This document shows positions 9,379 to 22,058 of a stretch of 64,000 nucleotides of DNA, one piece after another. Both the position numbers and the translations under genes were made by a program. Under the pieces are notes generated by a model. That model saw only the letters and a program-made list of their open reading frames with translations. It did no database searches and was not told the DNA's origin. Source of the stretch: Megamerina dolium (taxonomy: Eukaryota > Arthropoda > Insecta > Diptera > Megamerinidae); the NCBI GenBank assembly GCA_963854835.1, contig OY978527.1:37397040-37461039 (forward strand). The letters run 5' to 3'. Numbering within the stretch: the first letter of the stretch is position 1; the number at the start of each line of letters is the position of its first letter.

Positions 9379-12300
9379 ATGCCAACAACTGGACAACAGT
9401 CACAATTCGAGCAACCGCAACAGCAACAGCAAAAATTGCAAAATAATATTGCAATAACAGCAACAAATTTAATCAACGGTACCAACGTTAAGAAATTAAA
9501 AAATAACAAATCCACCATCACGAATGGTGTAAAAGTCGTTGTAGCAACTGCAGCACCAACAACAACAAGAGCAATCGCGGCAAAAGAGCCTGAACGCAAA
9601 ACATGGAATATAAAATCTTCAAAATTGGCTGCGAATACGCACAATCGTATTCGTGGCATTGTCGAGTCATTGAATATAACACCGAATCCTGAGAAGCCGA
9701 TGATACCATTGTCCATTGGTAAGTTTATAATTCACTTGCAGACTTTCTGTGATCTATCTATACGAACGAACGATGAAGTGTAGACCCAGTTAGAAAGCAT
9801 AAAATTTTGTTTTTCTGAAAAGAAAAGTCGAATTGAGTTCGTCGGCATCGATTCGTGCTTAGAATTTGAGAAAATCGTAGATTAGATAAATGACAATAGT
9901 ACAAGATATATAAACCACAGGAAATATTTTTTTTGAGAAGAGCTGATAATTGTAGAATATTTTAATCCAAATTACAAACGCTGAGGTTAGTAATGGAACA
10001 CAAAATCCGCCGCGATTCTTCTTGCATATTGCCATTCTTTTAATGAACATTTTCATCACATTTTTACATAATTACGGTTGTGTCTCGTGAATAACAACTG
10101 TAATATTGCCTTTGAGTGCTTCAATATTTGTTGGAGCATTGGCGCTGACTCTATATTTACTGTAGTCCCAGAGAAAAAAGTCTAATGGTGTAAAGTCTCA
10201 TGCTCTCGGCGGCCATTCAAGTCACCATTTCGAGAAATCTCATGTCCAGGAAACTTTGCTCGCAAGAGAGCCATCGTTTCACTAGCTGTATGGCTTGTGG
10301 AGCCGTCCTGTTGAAAATGAACGTCGTTCACGTCCATAGCATCATTTTTAGGCAAAAAAAAAGTCAACCAGCATTGTTCGGTAACGCAATTCAATCACTG
10401 AAATAGTGGCCCAATAACAGAGCCCCTCCAAAATTCGCACCAAACTGTCACTCGTCGTAGATGGGTAGTTTGTTCGATCATATCTCTTGGATTTTCGTAG
10501 TCCCAGATGAGATAGTTTCGTTTGTACACGTACCCAGGCAGATGAAAATGAGTCTCATCACTCAGAATAATTTTATTTGAAAAATCATGATCTTCTTCAT
10601 GCATTTCCAGCACCCAATCAGTGAATGTGTGATATTTCCCATTACCTAAGTGCTTCAATTCTTGTATCAACTGCACTTGAGAAGCCTGGGCTTTCAGCCA
10701 TACTACACCTACAATATTTTCAGTTAACCTAGCCGGACGAGCACGTAGTGGAGCCTTTACATTGCTAATTTGTTCGAGACGTTCGATCCTATCGATTAAT
10801 TTCACTATAGTTATGCGAGAAGGCGCTTCACTATTTTTTCACTATTCCAATACATTGTGCATATCTGAAAATCTCTAGTTCTTCTTTGTCAAATGTCAAC
10901 GAATGACAGTTGTATGTTGACACCTTAAAAAATAATGAGAAATTTAAAGTGACAACTCTTGTTGAAATACCCTCTAAATGCATTACATATACAATCTATT
11001 TCATTAGCTCTAACAGAAAATTCAAAATTGCTCTACTTGCAGAACTCCACAATGTGCTGCATTGTGAACCAGTAAGAAGCATACCAATAATATTCACATA
11101 TTACTCCAAAAGGAGACAAAAACGATTACTCTTCCTCATAAGATATGCAATGTTAAAAAATTAGTAAAAAATATATGAGCTTTGTAGCAACTGAGAGCAA
11201 TCTCTTGCTGCCGCTGCAGTGCAGCAAAATTAATCTTTGAATAATCTAAATTTCTGCTGGGAGAATAAAAATATTCTAAAAATATATGTCATATAAAATA
11301 CAATATAAACGTATGTGTGTGTGTGTATGAATGTGTGTGTAGATATAGCAAATCATTCATATATGCACGCGTTTTATAATAAAATTTACCAGTAATAAGC
11401 GGCAAAAACAGGTGTCCCAACTTAAAATGAAAACAAAATATGATCTTGAAATACAAGTCTTCATGTGAAATGCAAATATTTCAAATTTAGTATGAGGCGC
11501 TTGAATTAATTTAAATATGTATATTAATTAAGCGAATAGAACTAAAATGTAAATTACGTATACGCATGGTGGTACAGAAACGATTACGATGATTTAGTTC
11601 ATGAGATTAAAATTCTCGTGCGAATCTGTTGGAAACAATATAATCGTAAGAAATTATTAATAGAATTGAAATTTAACAAGTATTTTGTTTTGTGCCCAAT
11701 ATTATATTATTTTTTTTAATTCGTTTTATTCAAAAGAATACTCTATTGGTAAAGAAATTTTCCATTATGAGCACATACAAGCTGAATCATGGTGTAGTGT
11801 ACGTTCGATTGTACAGACACACCTCTTTTTATCGACCAATCAGTATGCGTACATTTGGTTATTGTGATGTACACTAATTGGTACAAGTATTCTTAGGTAT
11901 GCATGTATAATTAATTATGTTCGAAATTCGAACGTATGTATGTACAGGCTGTTTGTTATATAGCTAACCTCAGCAAGCGATGTTATTAAATATTCATATT
12001 CTTGTAAATGAAATAACTAGTCGCTTGAGAAATCATTCAGATTGTGCTAAATTAAGAGCAGAATTGATTGAAGCCTATGGAGACTCGAATGCCTTCTATT
12101 GAAACAATAACCATATTGAAACATTTAACCAAGGATGCATAAACATTTGTGATAATGTTTAGGATGATTAAATTAATGATTGGATATTGCTAATCTTAAT
12201 CGAAAAATAGTTTTCAATAAAATTTGGATACAATATTTTATATCAATTCGCATTGATTGAATTGAGCATGTAACTACAATTGAGTATTATTTTTAACTCG

Positions 12301-14576
12301 TGAAATTGTTGCAATAAAGAAATGTTGCGATGGAGAAACATGTTAGCATCATTGAATGTTGTTAACAAATTGTTGAGACTCTTTGTATAGAGTCTCTTAA
12401 ATAAGAACAATTTTCGAAAATTTATGTTGCTACATGAGGTTAGGTACATTTCGTACATACTTCGTGCTCGAATGTACTTAAATTGTGATGCGTTGTTATT
12501 ATATGTTGATGTTCTATATTTTATTTGTATATATATTTATAAAAAATATTGTCTTTAAGCATAAGTATGTGTTATAAATATGTATATACATTTCTGAAGT
12601 AATTGATCGTCATTGTAGAAATTTGCATAAATTGTTGTTTTGCTTATACGTTTCGTTTTGCGCATTTGTGATTCTATAAAATCCAGTTTATTCACTTCTC
12701 GTAATCTCTAGCTGCTATTGCTACTGTTGCTATCAGAGTATCCATTTATTTGAGTTGCGAAAATCATGCGAATTGATCGTGTTATCTTATATATGATATG
12801 ATATTTTGAAACGTATATTTAATGGATAAGCGATCCATTCACATGTTCGACTTGAAATTGAAATGTACTCGTACCAGTGCCCCATTGATGATTGCATTGC
12901 ATTTATTGTTTACATATTATTATTATTATTACTTTTTTTCCATATCATATTGAAAATAGTATAAATAGAATTATTCACACACAGGTGGAAGTTACGTGGA
13001 ATTGTAATCAAATATTAAAAATATTAAAATGCCTCTGGTGCCACGTGAAATTTTCGTTATGACAGCAGAATGAATAAATTTGAAGTTTATTAAGTGATAC
13101 GAAACAAGTTTCAGCTTGACTGAGTTTAGCATATCGTTTGACAAATACATTTACACGAATGAAAAATTTGCAATTCTAATTTTCTGATCTGTCGCTTCTG
13201 CTATCTGTAGAAGTATTGAATATCAATATATTGTCTGCTTGATCAACTACATATATGCCGATTGCTTCGATTTTCTAGAAGTTTTCATTTTCGTGTCATT
13301 TCATTTTCCCCTTCACTACAGGTGATCCAACAATATTTGGAAATCTACGAGCTTCGGATGAGACTATGAAAGCTGTAATGAAAACGCTTGAAAGTGGTAA
13401 ATACAATGGATATGCACACTCACAAGGACATGAGGCGTCACGTAAAGCCGTCGCCATATACAGCGCGCATCAGAGTGCCGAGGAAATTCATCCGAATGAC
13501 ATAATACTATGTAGCGGTTGCTCTTCAGCACTGGAATGTTGTATATTAGTACTCGCTGATCGAGGACAAAATATTTTAGTACCACGTCCTGGTTTCTGCA
13601 TTTATCAGACGCTTGCCGAGGGTTTGGATATACAGGTTCGTTATTATGACTTGTTACCAGAGCGACACTGGGAAGCTGATTTGCAACAATTGGAGAGTTT
13701 AATCAATGAAAATACTGCGGCACTTTTAATTAATAATCCAAGCAATCCCTGTGGCAGTGTTTTCAGCAAGGAACATTTGGAGGATTTAATTGGAATATGC
13801 GAGAAATATTATTTACCAATCATAGCTGATGAGGTTTGTCATTATTTTTCTTAATGTAATAGCTTAATATCTAAAAATTCATGTTTATGATTTAATAGAT
13901 TTATGAACACTTTGTATTCCCCGGTTCAATGCATATTGCTCTTAGTAGTCTATCGAAGAATGTACCGGTTCTGTCGTGTGGTGGATTGACAAAACGTTTC
14001 CTTGTCCCAGGCTGGCGTATGGGTTGGATAATAATACATGATCGTGAGAATCGTATGCATGATGCGATTATCGGACTGAAAAATATGAGCGGCCGTATTT
14101 TGGGTTCAAATACTATAATACAAGGCGCCCTACCAGAGATATTGCAGAAGACGCCACAGAATTATTTTGACAGTGTCGTTGATATACTTTATGTAAGTTC
14201 GAATGTTTCAAGCCTGCACAACTTTTGTTTAACGTGCTTTTTTCATTTTCCATTTCAGACTAATGCAAGATTAGCATTTAAAATGTTGAAGAATGTACGA
14301 GGTTTAAAACCGATTATGCCAAGCGGTGCCATGTACATGATGGTTGGCATTGATATTGAACATTTTCCAGAATTTAAAGATGATACTCATTTTGTACAGG
14401 ATTTGGTCAATGAACAGAGTGTATTCTGTTTACCGGGCAACTGTTTCGAATATCCAAATTATATGCGCATCGTATTGACCGTACCCGGTGAAATGATTGA
14501 AGAGGCATGCTCCAGAATTGCTGAATTCTGTGATACACACTATAAGATTGATAGTACCAAAATTGAAATTGAATAG
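9379..14576 (+). CDS. Tat: Tyrosine aminotransferase, four coding exons
   Basis: This PLP enzyme transfers the amino group of tyrosine to 2-oxoglutarate, the first step of tyrosine breakdown. Coding exons are 9379-9718, 13322-13833, 13899-14192 and 14259-14576, all with GT-AG junctions and compatible phases, giving 487 codons; animal TATs are about 450-500. Family motifs are intact: LSIGDPT across the first junction, SGKYNGYA, NNPSNPCGSVFS, the PLP-ring Asp in ADE (about residue 283, followed by IYEHFVF across the second junction), and the PLP-binding Lys at about residue 316 in SCGGLTKRFLVPGWRMGW. The C-terminus keeps RIVLTVPGEMIEEACSRIAE. The first 90 residues are Gln/Asn/Thr-rich and not conserved in the family. 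I took the first in-frame ATG (9379); extra upstream non-coding exons are possible. Drosophila has a single TAT; orthology is inferred. Confidence 0.93.
10075..10805 (-). pseudogene. IS630/Tc1-mariner-type transposase in TAT intron 1
   Basis: Minus-strand pieces follow the family order: an N-terminal part containing LKHLGNGKYHTFTDWVLEMH, then IILSDETHFHLPGYV (first catalytic Asp), VTVWCEFW, then in a shifted frame HFQQDGSTSHTASETMALL (second Asp) and WPPRA-stop-DFTPLDFFLWDY (third acidic residue region). A deletion or frameshift near 10395 and a stop near 10210 break it. The domain order is that of the IS630-Tc1-mariner superfamily; terminal repeats were not found. Because it lies wholly in an intron and opposes the gene, it should not affect the protein. 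Confidence 0.8.
10806..13321 (+). other. Remainder of TAT intron 1
   Basis: AT-rich intronic sequence ending in a pyrimidine-rich tract and the acceptor TACAG at 13317-13321. It holds a TG microsatellite near 11314-11340. No further coding or mobile element was recognised. Confidence 0.6.
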
Positions 14577-14752
14577 AAAAATGGAAGAGAGGAAAAGTCT
14601 TACATTTTATTGTAGATATACAACAAACGTACATTTATGCTGTTTTAATTATTGTTATATGAACACTTATTATAAATCCAAATTGATATGCATTTATATA
14701 GCTAGTTGAGTAGTTTAGTATAATAAGAATGTTTTTTTTTGTTGTTGTTTCC

Positions 14753-14758
14753 AATAAA
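14753..14758 (+). terminator. Candidate poly(A) signal of TAT
   Basis: AATAAA about 180 bp after the TAT stop, following a T/GTT-rich stretch. It is the first canonical hexamer downstream of the stop codon. Confidence 0.5.
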
Positions 14759-14994
14759 TAATTCACAACAACTGGAATCGATATCATAAAAGGCGTTTTT
14801 CCGTTAGACGACTTTCCTGGATCTCCAATACAGTACAACGTTTACCATATATGCACTTACTTGTTAGACTGATTCAACCGAAAATCCACGAGCATTTTGC
14901 CAGACGTCTCTGTCTTCGGCTGGTTGGCACCTGATTGAATTTCTAATGATGAAAACGCTAATCTCGCTTCTCACTGGCATCACCTAAATTCTTT

Positions 14995-15290
14995 ACATGG
15001 TGGCATGTTGGTCCGTTGCATAAAATCGGCAACATTATGAGAAAAGAGGATTATTTACGCATTTTTCAAACATATCTGCCTGAATTTGTAAAAAGAAGCG
15101 CATATCACATTCCAACAGGACGGCGATTCGAAACTCGGATCAAAAATCATATAAATTTGGTTGCCAACGGGTTGTGCGCGAGTGGCGAACTATTCCCAAG
15201 GGAATTATTGAAGTTTTGGCCGAAAGCATGCCGAAACGTATGAAGAAAGTAATCGAGAACTAAGGATTGTGGAAAAAATATTGTACGAAA
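14995..15290 (+). pseudogene. Tc1-like transposase C-terminal relic
   Basis: Plus-strand frames give MRKEDYLRIFQTYLPEFVKR, then in another frame ITFQQDGDSKLGSKII (the second catalytic Asp segment, QQD), and finally VLAESMPKRMKKVIEN with a terminal GLWKKY. These are consecutive landmarks of Tc1-family transposases, but the third acidic block (SPDLNPIEN) is missing, so an internal deletion and frameshifts have occurred. No terminal repeats were identified. Confidence 0.7.
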
Positions 15291-15553
15291 TTGAAAACGA
15301 AAAAGTGCAAAATTGAGTAGTGTTTCCCAATAGCGATGATAGGATTTTGACAGTTTATGGAGGCCGTATTTGTTTTATAATTTTTGACATTTGATGTTTT
15401 TTGTGTTCAGTAAAGTTTGCCATTTCGTCATCAACAAATTTCCGTTATCACACCTTTTGGAAATCGTCTAAATATTTTTTTTTTAAGAACGCGGATGGAC
15501 GTTCCGTTATTGTGAATGTCGAGCGTTATTTTGTATGTCCGGAAATTGATTAA

Positions 15554-16718
15554 TGCCCCTATTGCGGTTCACAACTTTTGTAACAGTTTGGTCGCCGTCG
15601 AGAAATTCATATTGCCGTTCTCAACTCGACTGGCGGCTGATTTTTTTGATTGTGTTCATTATTTTTGTGGTATTGCCGTTTGCAACTCTGTTTCAGTTTG
15701 GTCGACAAGCACGTTAAATATACAACACTGCTCATAAGCAGTTGTGTTTGCATCAGTTGCAGTTTACTTTAAACTAATAAAGCCAAAAATAATGGAGAGA
15801 TCGTAAGTAATAATTAGCTTGGCTTCATATTGTAATTTCTCAACATTTTATACATTTTCAGAAGTTTAAAAATTACAACCAAAGCTCAATTTGAGAGGCT
15901 TGTTCAACTAATGGACCAGAATCCAAGCTAACAAAGTAGACCTGAATCTAAGAAAATAAGATTTTTTTTTAAATAATTTACCAAAAAAGACTGAAATAAA
16001 TTTAAAAAATAAATAAGAGATAAATTTATTGAGCTTGGAAAGAACGCATTATATTATTTCTGATACTCTTTGTAGCGTCTGTTTCGTCTCCAATACATCT
16101 AATACTTCTTTTAAAACAAGTGACATTGTAGATTGAGCCACTCCTATATTGAAGTCATTGCCGCTGCTCTTCTGGTAGCTTCCATCAGCGAAAAATCTAA
16201 GAGCAGCACACAATTTCAATATTGGTGGTATAGAAACGACTCGCACAGATTTCTTGAAATGGTCTTTTACGTCATCCAGCAAAAAGCAAAATGCCTCTTT
16301 GCTCAGTCGAAAATAGCTAATAAATCTATAAAAAAATTTATTATTTGCTTTTATTTATTTTGAACAATATTTATTCTTTTCGCTAGGTAGTTCAAGAGGG
16401 TTAGAGTCATCACGAATTTTTCTCCGTAAGCGTAGCAAATCAATTTTCGCGTCTTCGTTTTCATCTTCATAAAACAAATCTACACTAATATCCATTTTAA
16501 ATAATTTTCACAGCAAAACACAATTGTATATTTCCTTAATTTTTACTTTTAATCGACCACTTTTCTGTCATAAGTGATATTTTAAGCTGGTAACGCCATA
16601 ACAATTTCAACCGAAAACAGTGGTGTACCACAATACCAAAAAATAGTTTGGTCTTGTTGAAGTCGGGTCGACTCTAAGACGACCAAACTGGGTTGAGTGG
16701 TGAACCGCAATAGGGGCA
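15554..16718. mobile_element. PIF/Harbinger transposon, degenerate
   Basis: The left end TGCCCCTATTGCGGTTCAC is repeated inverted at the right end (TGCCCCTATTGCGGTTCACC), and CAGTTTGGTCG follows a little inside both. TAA flanks both sides (15551-15553 and 16719-16721), the TWA duplication expected of PIF/Harbinger. The interior carries a minus-strand Harbinger transposase fragment. At 1165 bp it is too short for an autonomous element with both transposase and Myb-like gene. Confidence 0.8.
16049..16282 (-). pseudogene. Harbinger (HARBI1-type) transposase N-terminal fragment
   Basis: The 77-residue reading contains IPPILKLCAALRFFADGSYQ and IGVAQSTMSLVLKEVLDVLE, the helix-turn-helix-like N-terminal segment of Harbinger transposases (LRFFA.GS.Q....GVSQST.S). 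The DDE catalytic domain that should follow is absent. It lies centrally in the element at 15554-16718, which supports the assignment. Confidence 0.75.
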
Positions 16719-16783
16719 TAAATCAAGTCGGACGGCATTTATTTTCAACAAGGCAGCACAACTTGCCTTTCAGCCGGCATTAC

Positions 16784-17460
16784 GATCGGCTAGCTGGCGC
16801 CAGTTAGAAACTCCAAGCGCTGTCAAGGTCTCCTGTACTTGGCCTTTCCACCGGAGGTTAGGTCTACCTCTCTTGCGTCGTCCACCAGCGAGTGCCGAAT
16901 GTAACACCTTCTTAGTGTTCTTCTATTCGCTCAAAATGACCTAGCCAGCGTGGCCGCTGAATTTTAATTCGCTTTACTATATTGATGTCGGCATACAGCT
17001 CATGGTTGTACTTTATTCGACATATCGCTACCAACGCAAATAGATCCAAAGATCTTGCGTAGGACTTTTCTCTCGAAAACTCTGATCATTTTCTCATCTG
17101 AGGTGGAATTTGTAAGTAGTAGTTTTCGTTTCTCAAGAGAGGGCTCGACTTCTCAATTGATTATTTAGCCCAGTACCTTCAAACTGACGTCATTACTGGT
17201 GTATTTCTGGTTCCAAGATAGACCAACTCCTTCACTACTTCATAAGTGTAGTTATCAACAGCTGTCCAAGGCAATGGGATTCTTTGTTCGTTGATACTAG
17301 GTACTGCGTTTTCTCCTTGTTCACCGTAAGATCCATTCGACGTGACTCTATTTGTAATTGTGAGGATGCTGCACTCTTTACAAATCCAAATAAAATCAAT
17401 TACAGGAAACTGATTCAAAAGTAATTTCACAACTAAAAATTTCTTTTGCATTACTCAAGT
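16784..17460 (-). pseudogene. RTE-like LINE reverse transcriptase 3' fragment, copy 1
   Basis: The minus strand of about 17179-17260 reads VDNYTYEVVKELVYLGTR, matching VDNYAFEVKDFVYLGTSINT in copy 2 (41627-42525). The 3' part shares long DNA stretches with copies 2 and 3, starting GCTAGCTGGCGCCAGTTAGA on the plus strand. Deletions and stops are frequent. All three copies share roughly the same 3' limit, consistent with 5' truncation at insertion. Confidence 0.7.
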
Positions 17461-18781
17461 GAATTTTCTATGGAAATTTGGCTTTTCTTAAGAGCTGCTG
17501 GACACTCAACTTTATGTCTTAGAAATACAGATATGTATGTACTAATTAGTGCTTAGTACAATAGTGCAATACACGATACAACAAAATATCATGCAACTGT
17601 AAGATCCGCCCACCAAAAATCAAAATATTTTGATATTTGTGCAGCGGTTGTATCCAGGGTTTAATAACAAAGGTAAATCAATTGTAAAAGATTACTGTTG
17701 GTTGCGCCATAGGATATCAGAAATTGTTTCCGAATAGGGCATCTCCACCGGGAAACGTTTTTATCTTGATAAAGGCGTCAGGCAATATATTGCCAATGGA
17801 GACAGCATATTGCTCATAGGAAGCAATATTTATGAAAACAATTATCTTGATAAATATTGCCTGCCGTTCATTGTCAGTTTATTAATTTGACCGCCAATTT
17901 TTCATTTCTACTAAAACTTCATTGTGGCAACATCTTCAAATTGAACGCAAAGTATTGGTCAGTACCCATTTTGTTTGTGATTTTATGTCGGAGAATTCAA
18001 AAAGAAAAGATAATTAAAATAACAAACATAAAAGAAAAAAAGTGTTATTTTCTTTTGCGTTTTTCTTCATCGACTTCTTGCAGCCTCTTTTAGGTTTTAA
18101 GCGCTTCAATGCAGTAAACATACTTGCTTGACGCCATCTTTGAAATGATTTCATCAAGATAAAAAATGTCCACACACAAATATTGCCGCTGATATAACTG
18201 TGGAGACGCGGCGTTATAGTGTTGTTTGTTGATTTCTTTACTTCTTTTTATTTTTCGCCACATGCGACTGTTTTTGTTTTGTTTACTTCTTTTCCTTCAC
18301 GCGTGAAAACTCTCTTATTGGTAATAATTAAAATTTAGGTTGCATCAAAACTGAATTGTCCATACAGCAAGGTTACACACAATACAATCTGCGCAAACAT
18401 GGCCTTGCTGTACAGCACACTCTATCGTGTATACTTACCAATTTCTGCTTCACTAATTTAGGTTGTTGGATGCTTACAAGTGATTGCTGTTTAGAGGTGT
18501 ATAGTTTTGTACCACGATATAATAAATTTACTGTATGTTAAGTCAGCTTTCCCATATCTGAACTTGTGTTTCGATAAAACGAAACACAAATATCCGTGTG
18601 GAAAAACAGATTAATTTAAACAGCTCCAAAGGCGCATACGTTGCTACAGAAATAATTAGTTATAAACATGTTGCTGAAAAATGTTGATAAAGATTCATTT
18701 GTTTACATACAACATAAACAGCTGTGTTTGACATTCGACTATAATCGAAGAAAACAAAACGGAGTGCCATAATTGTAAATA
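17461..18781. other. Spacer upstream of the NDUFAF6 gene
   Basis: AT-rich. A patch at about 17745-18200 has repeated GGCAATAT and ATCTTGAT motifs in both orientations and may be a decayed foldback element. The promoter of the following gene should lie in the last few hundred bases, but no core element is evident. Confidence 0.45.
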
Positions 18782-20112
18782 ATGCGGCAAGTAAATATAA
18801 ATTTTAATTTGATTTGGACAAAAAGTGTACAAAATACTATAAAAGTGCAACAATTGCAACAGCATAAACTCCAACAGCAACAAAACATTTGCCAAACATA
18901 CAGTACACAAAAGAAATTGACGAATGATTTGTTCTCAACGCAATACTGTGTTAATCTAGTAGAGTAAGTATAGATATAGTATGGAATTGCCGCAAGCCTC
19001 ATTATATAAATTTCAATGCAACTAAATGTATTATTTCTGTATTTAAGAAAAAATGATTACGAGAATTATTTATGCACATTACTTCTAAGTGGCAAGCAGC
19101 GCCGACATGCATTCGCGTTAAGAGCATTCAATGTGGAAGTAGCAAAATGTGGTTTTAATGTATGCGTTTAGTTAATCATTGCTAACATGTAATATCTAAT
19201 TAATTGCTTTGGTGTTCTCCAATACAGGTGTCTGAAGAGCATATTGGCAAAATGCGTTTGAAATTTTGGTACGATTCTATTGACAAGTGCTTCGATACAG
19301 AGAAATCATATGTTGAGGATCAACCGGTGTTGCGTGAACTAAAAAATGTATGTGCTTTTAATGTAAAATATTGAGATGCCTTTGCATTTTCGACCTTTAT
19401 CATTATAGACAATAGACTGTCATAAATTAACAAAAGTGTATTTGAAACGTTTGGTGACAGCACGCGACAGACCGACCAATCAACAATTTCTTACATTGAA
19501 ACAATTGGAGGAGTATGCTGAGCAAACATATTCATCATTAATCTATTTACTCGTAGAATTAAGTGGTATTAAAGATATGCAAGTTGATCATGCAGTTTCG
19601 CATTTGGGTAAAGCCCAAGGCATAACAACATTATTACGTGCCATACCATATATGGGACGTAATCAGGCATTGAATATACCACAGGAGACACTGATCAAGC
19701 ATGGTGTTAGTCAGGAGCGTATCGTACGTGATAAAGCTAATGATAAAGGCGTAGAAGAATGTGTATTTGAAATAGCCACTGCTGCACATCAACATTTAGA
19801 AAAGGTATAAGTATATGCATATAATATATTGCATTACGCAGAAAGTGATTATTACTAATTTTTCAGGCCAGAGAACTCTCCGAAAAGATACCCAAAGAAA
19901 TACGTAATTTATTTTTACCCGCCATTGCTGTCGAACGATATTTGGAACGTTTACGAAAGGCGAATTTTAGGTTAGAGTAAACAAAACCGAAAAACATATG
20001 AAATTCAATATATTTTTTTAATTCACACAGATTAACTGATCAAAGTTGTTTACAAAGAGATTCCTTGCTGCCTGTAGCATTGTCCTGGAATAATTTTCGC
20101 AGCAAATATTAG
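18782..20112 (+). CDS. sicily: NDUFAF6 / sicily, mitochondrial complex I assembly factor
   Basis: NDUFAF6 belongs to the squalene/phytoene-synthase fold and acts in mitochondria in early assembly of NADH dehydrogenase, apparently without synthase activity. Exons 18782-18963, 19048-19159, 19228-19347, 19409-19804, 19867-19970 and 20031-20112 join in frame with GT-AG junctions to give 331 codons, close to the human length (about 333). The core reads [20 protein letters not shown], then [35 protein letters not shown] and [20 protein letters not shown], all typical of the family. The N-terminus is basic and Gln-rich with no acidic residue in the first 30, consistent with a mitochondrial presequence. 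The stop codon (20110-20112) overlaps that of the convergent gene. Confidence 0.92.
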
Positions 20113-22058
20113 AGCAGTTGCTCCGAGAATTCACGCGGCACAAAATGCCAGCTTTTCGATAAATCGTGTACGCCTTCAAATATTAGTTCGCTTAACAGAC
20201 GTAATACATCGCTGTAAAATGATATGAGATGAATTTGGAATAAACTTTTAATCGATAAAAATTGAAAAACAACAACTAAACTCACTTTCTGTTAACTTTC
20301 AGTGGCTTAGGTCCATGTGGCTTATTATTGGCCAATTGCAGTACGCTCTCATAATTCAGAGAACTTTCACTTTCACTTATTGGTTGACCCTTTTTGCTTT
20401 CACGCATAAAATTTGATTTCGATAAATAGTCCCAGAAAAGCTTTTCAAAAATGGTTGTCACTTGCGTCTTTGCAAATGATTGTAATCGTCCCTTGGCCGA
20501 TGGTGAGTCCAAAGGAACCTCAACTCTTGATTCTTTTTTGAGATTCACCTTCAAGTTAATATGTAAGAACACATGTTCCGTATAACTATCTTCCTTCCAT
20601 TTGGGATCATCGATGGATTCTACCTCTTCCAGCAGTGACTTGGCGAGTTTTGTGGATTTATCGAAAATACGATGCACTTCAAGCACTGATGGGATACGTT
20701 GAAAATGCATTGCCCGTTCGTATACACGCAAATGTACAACACACAATTTTGAGTGATGTGCTTTCAGGCGGAATCTTTCCGGCTCAAATGTGATTTCAAA
20801 TAGATTCTTAATAATATAACTAAAAATGGCATAAAACGGAGAGTAGGGAAATCGGTGAATTTAAGAACGTACCTTTGCCATCGAAATTCTTTACACTTTT
20901 GGAAGTTATTATGTATAGATATCATTAGGCTGCGCTCCTCCTTTAATTCCATGTCGAAATCAAGCTTACTGGGATAGATCACATATGGAAATCCGGCACA
21001 CTCATAATCATGTAGTGGTACATCGATATCTGGTGGTGGTGCACCTAAGATGCCTTTTGCGGCTAGATGGACTTTTGTTCGAATGCAATCTATTTGCAAG
21101 CCCAATTCCAACTGTACTTTCAATTGAGAAAATTTAATTAATTTAGTGATGATCTCACCACTATAGCTACCTGATTATATAAATCACTTGGCCTATATTC
21201 TACCATTAAAGGCCAAATACTCTGGTGCGGCACAGTCAACTTTGGATTGACAATTTTAAGACCACGCTCACGTGTTGTGAAACTGAAACTCAAGTCTTGT
21301 GTTGTTATATTTCGTACCCAAATTGGTTGAACGATTCGTCGATGTTCGCTAATATCCACCGCTATAAGCTCTTTCGTTAACACACACTTTTGAGGATCAA
21401 AACCAATAATATCAAGACAAATTCCCAAATAGATTTTGCGACCATCACGACAACTGCAATATATAATAAATTATCTATATTTGATTGTTAAAAGTGGAAT
21501 TAAATATGAAAATGCACCTGATTTCATATGTTAACTTGTGCTCTCCAAAAAGGAAGAAGTAAATGTTTAAGCTCATTGCTACCAGCTCGTCTGGTTCCAT
21601 ATGTATGTGTTCCTGCAGAGTGTGTACGAGCTCGCGATGGGGACAATGGTATAAATTGCGAAATTGATTAAAGCCAACTCGTGTTTGTACTGGAACACAT
21701 TCACAATTTTTGATACGTTTTAAGTGCAATTCATTTGTATCTCTTGACCAATTGCGAAGCCATATAACGATTTTTAATGGTCGACTGTAAATTTGACCAG
21801 TTGGCACTATGAAATCATGTCGCACTTCTCTTTCGCCAGACTGCAGCTTCATATTGAGACTAGTGTGAAAGAGAAAAAGTGGATGAGAGATTGAATTTCA
21901 TTTGTTTTTAGCTATTTTAGCATTTACCCATCCACATCGAAATATTGCCAATAATAAATCTTCAAGAGTGGTGCATGGGTGACCGTTATATTTTCTATTT
22001 TAAATTTCTGATACGTTTGCTGTACTGCTAGTACTGGAGACTCCATTCCAATTTCCAT
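20109..22058 (-). CDS. ASH/MSP-domain-like, probable cilia/flagella-associated protein
   Basis: Six minus-strand exons join in phase: first exon (5' end uncertain) down to 21928, then 21518-21859, 21171-21453, 20873-21111, 20286-20819 and 20109-20211, ending ...[12 protein letters not shown]. The predicted 540 or so residues consist of beta-rich segments with 'F.V.N......F.....P.......I.P......P' patterning (for example QPIWVRNITTQDLSFSF and HQSIWPLMVEYRPSD), which looks like tandem ASH/MSP immunoglobulin-like domains. Such arrays occur in axonemal proteins (CFAP65, CFAP47, HYDIN, DLEC1); I cannot say which. The first in-frame ATG with support is 22056-22058, but an AG at 22069-22070 suggests the exon is an internal one and that more exons lie upstream, beyond the Tc1 insertion. 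Gene confidence is high, function tentative. Confidence 0.75.

Noticed and set aside
17745..18200. Foldback element around repeated GGCAATAT/ATCTTGAT motifs
   Set aside because: Motifs recur in both orientations, but no terminal repeat or target duplication could be fixed.
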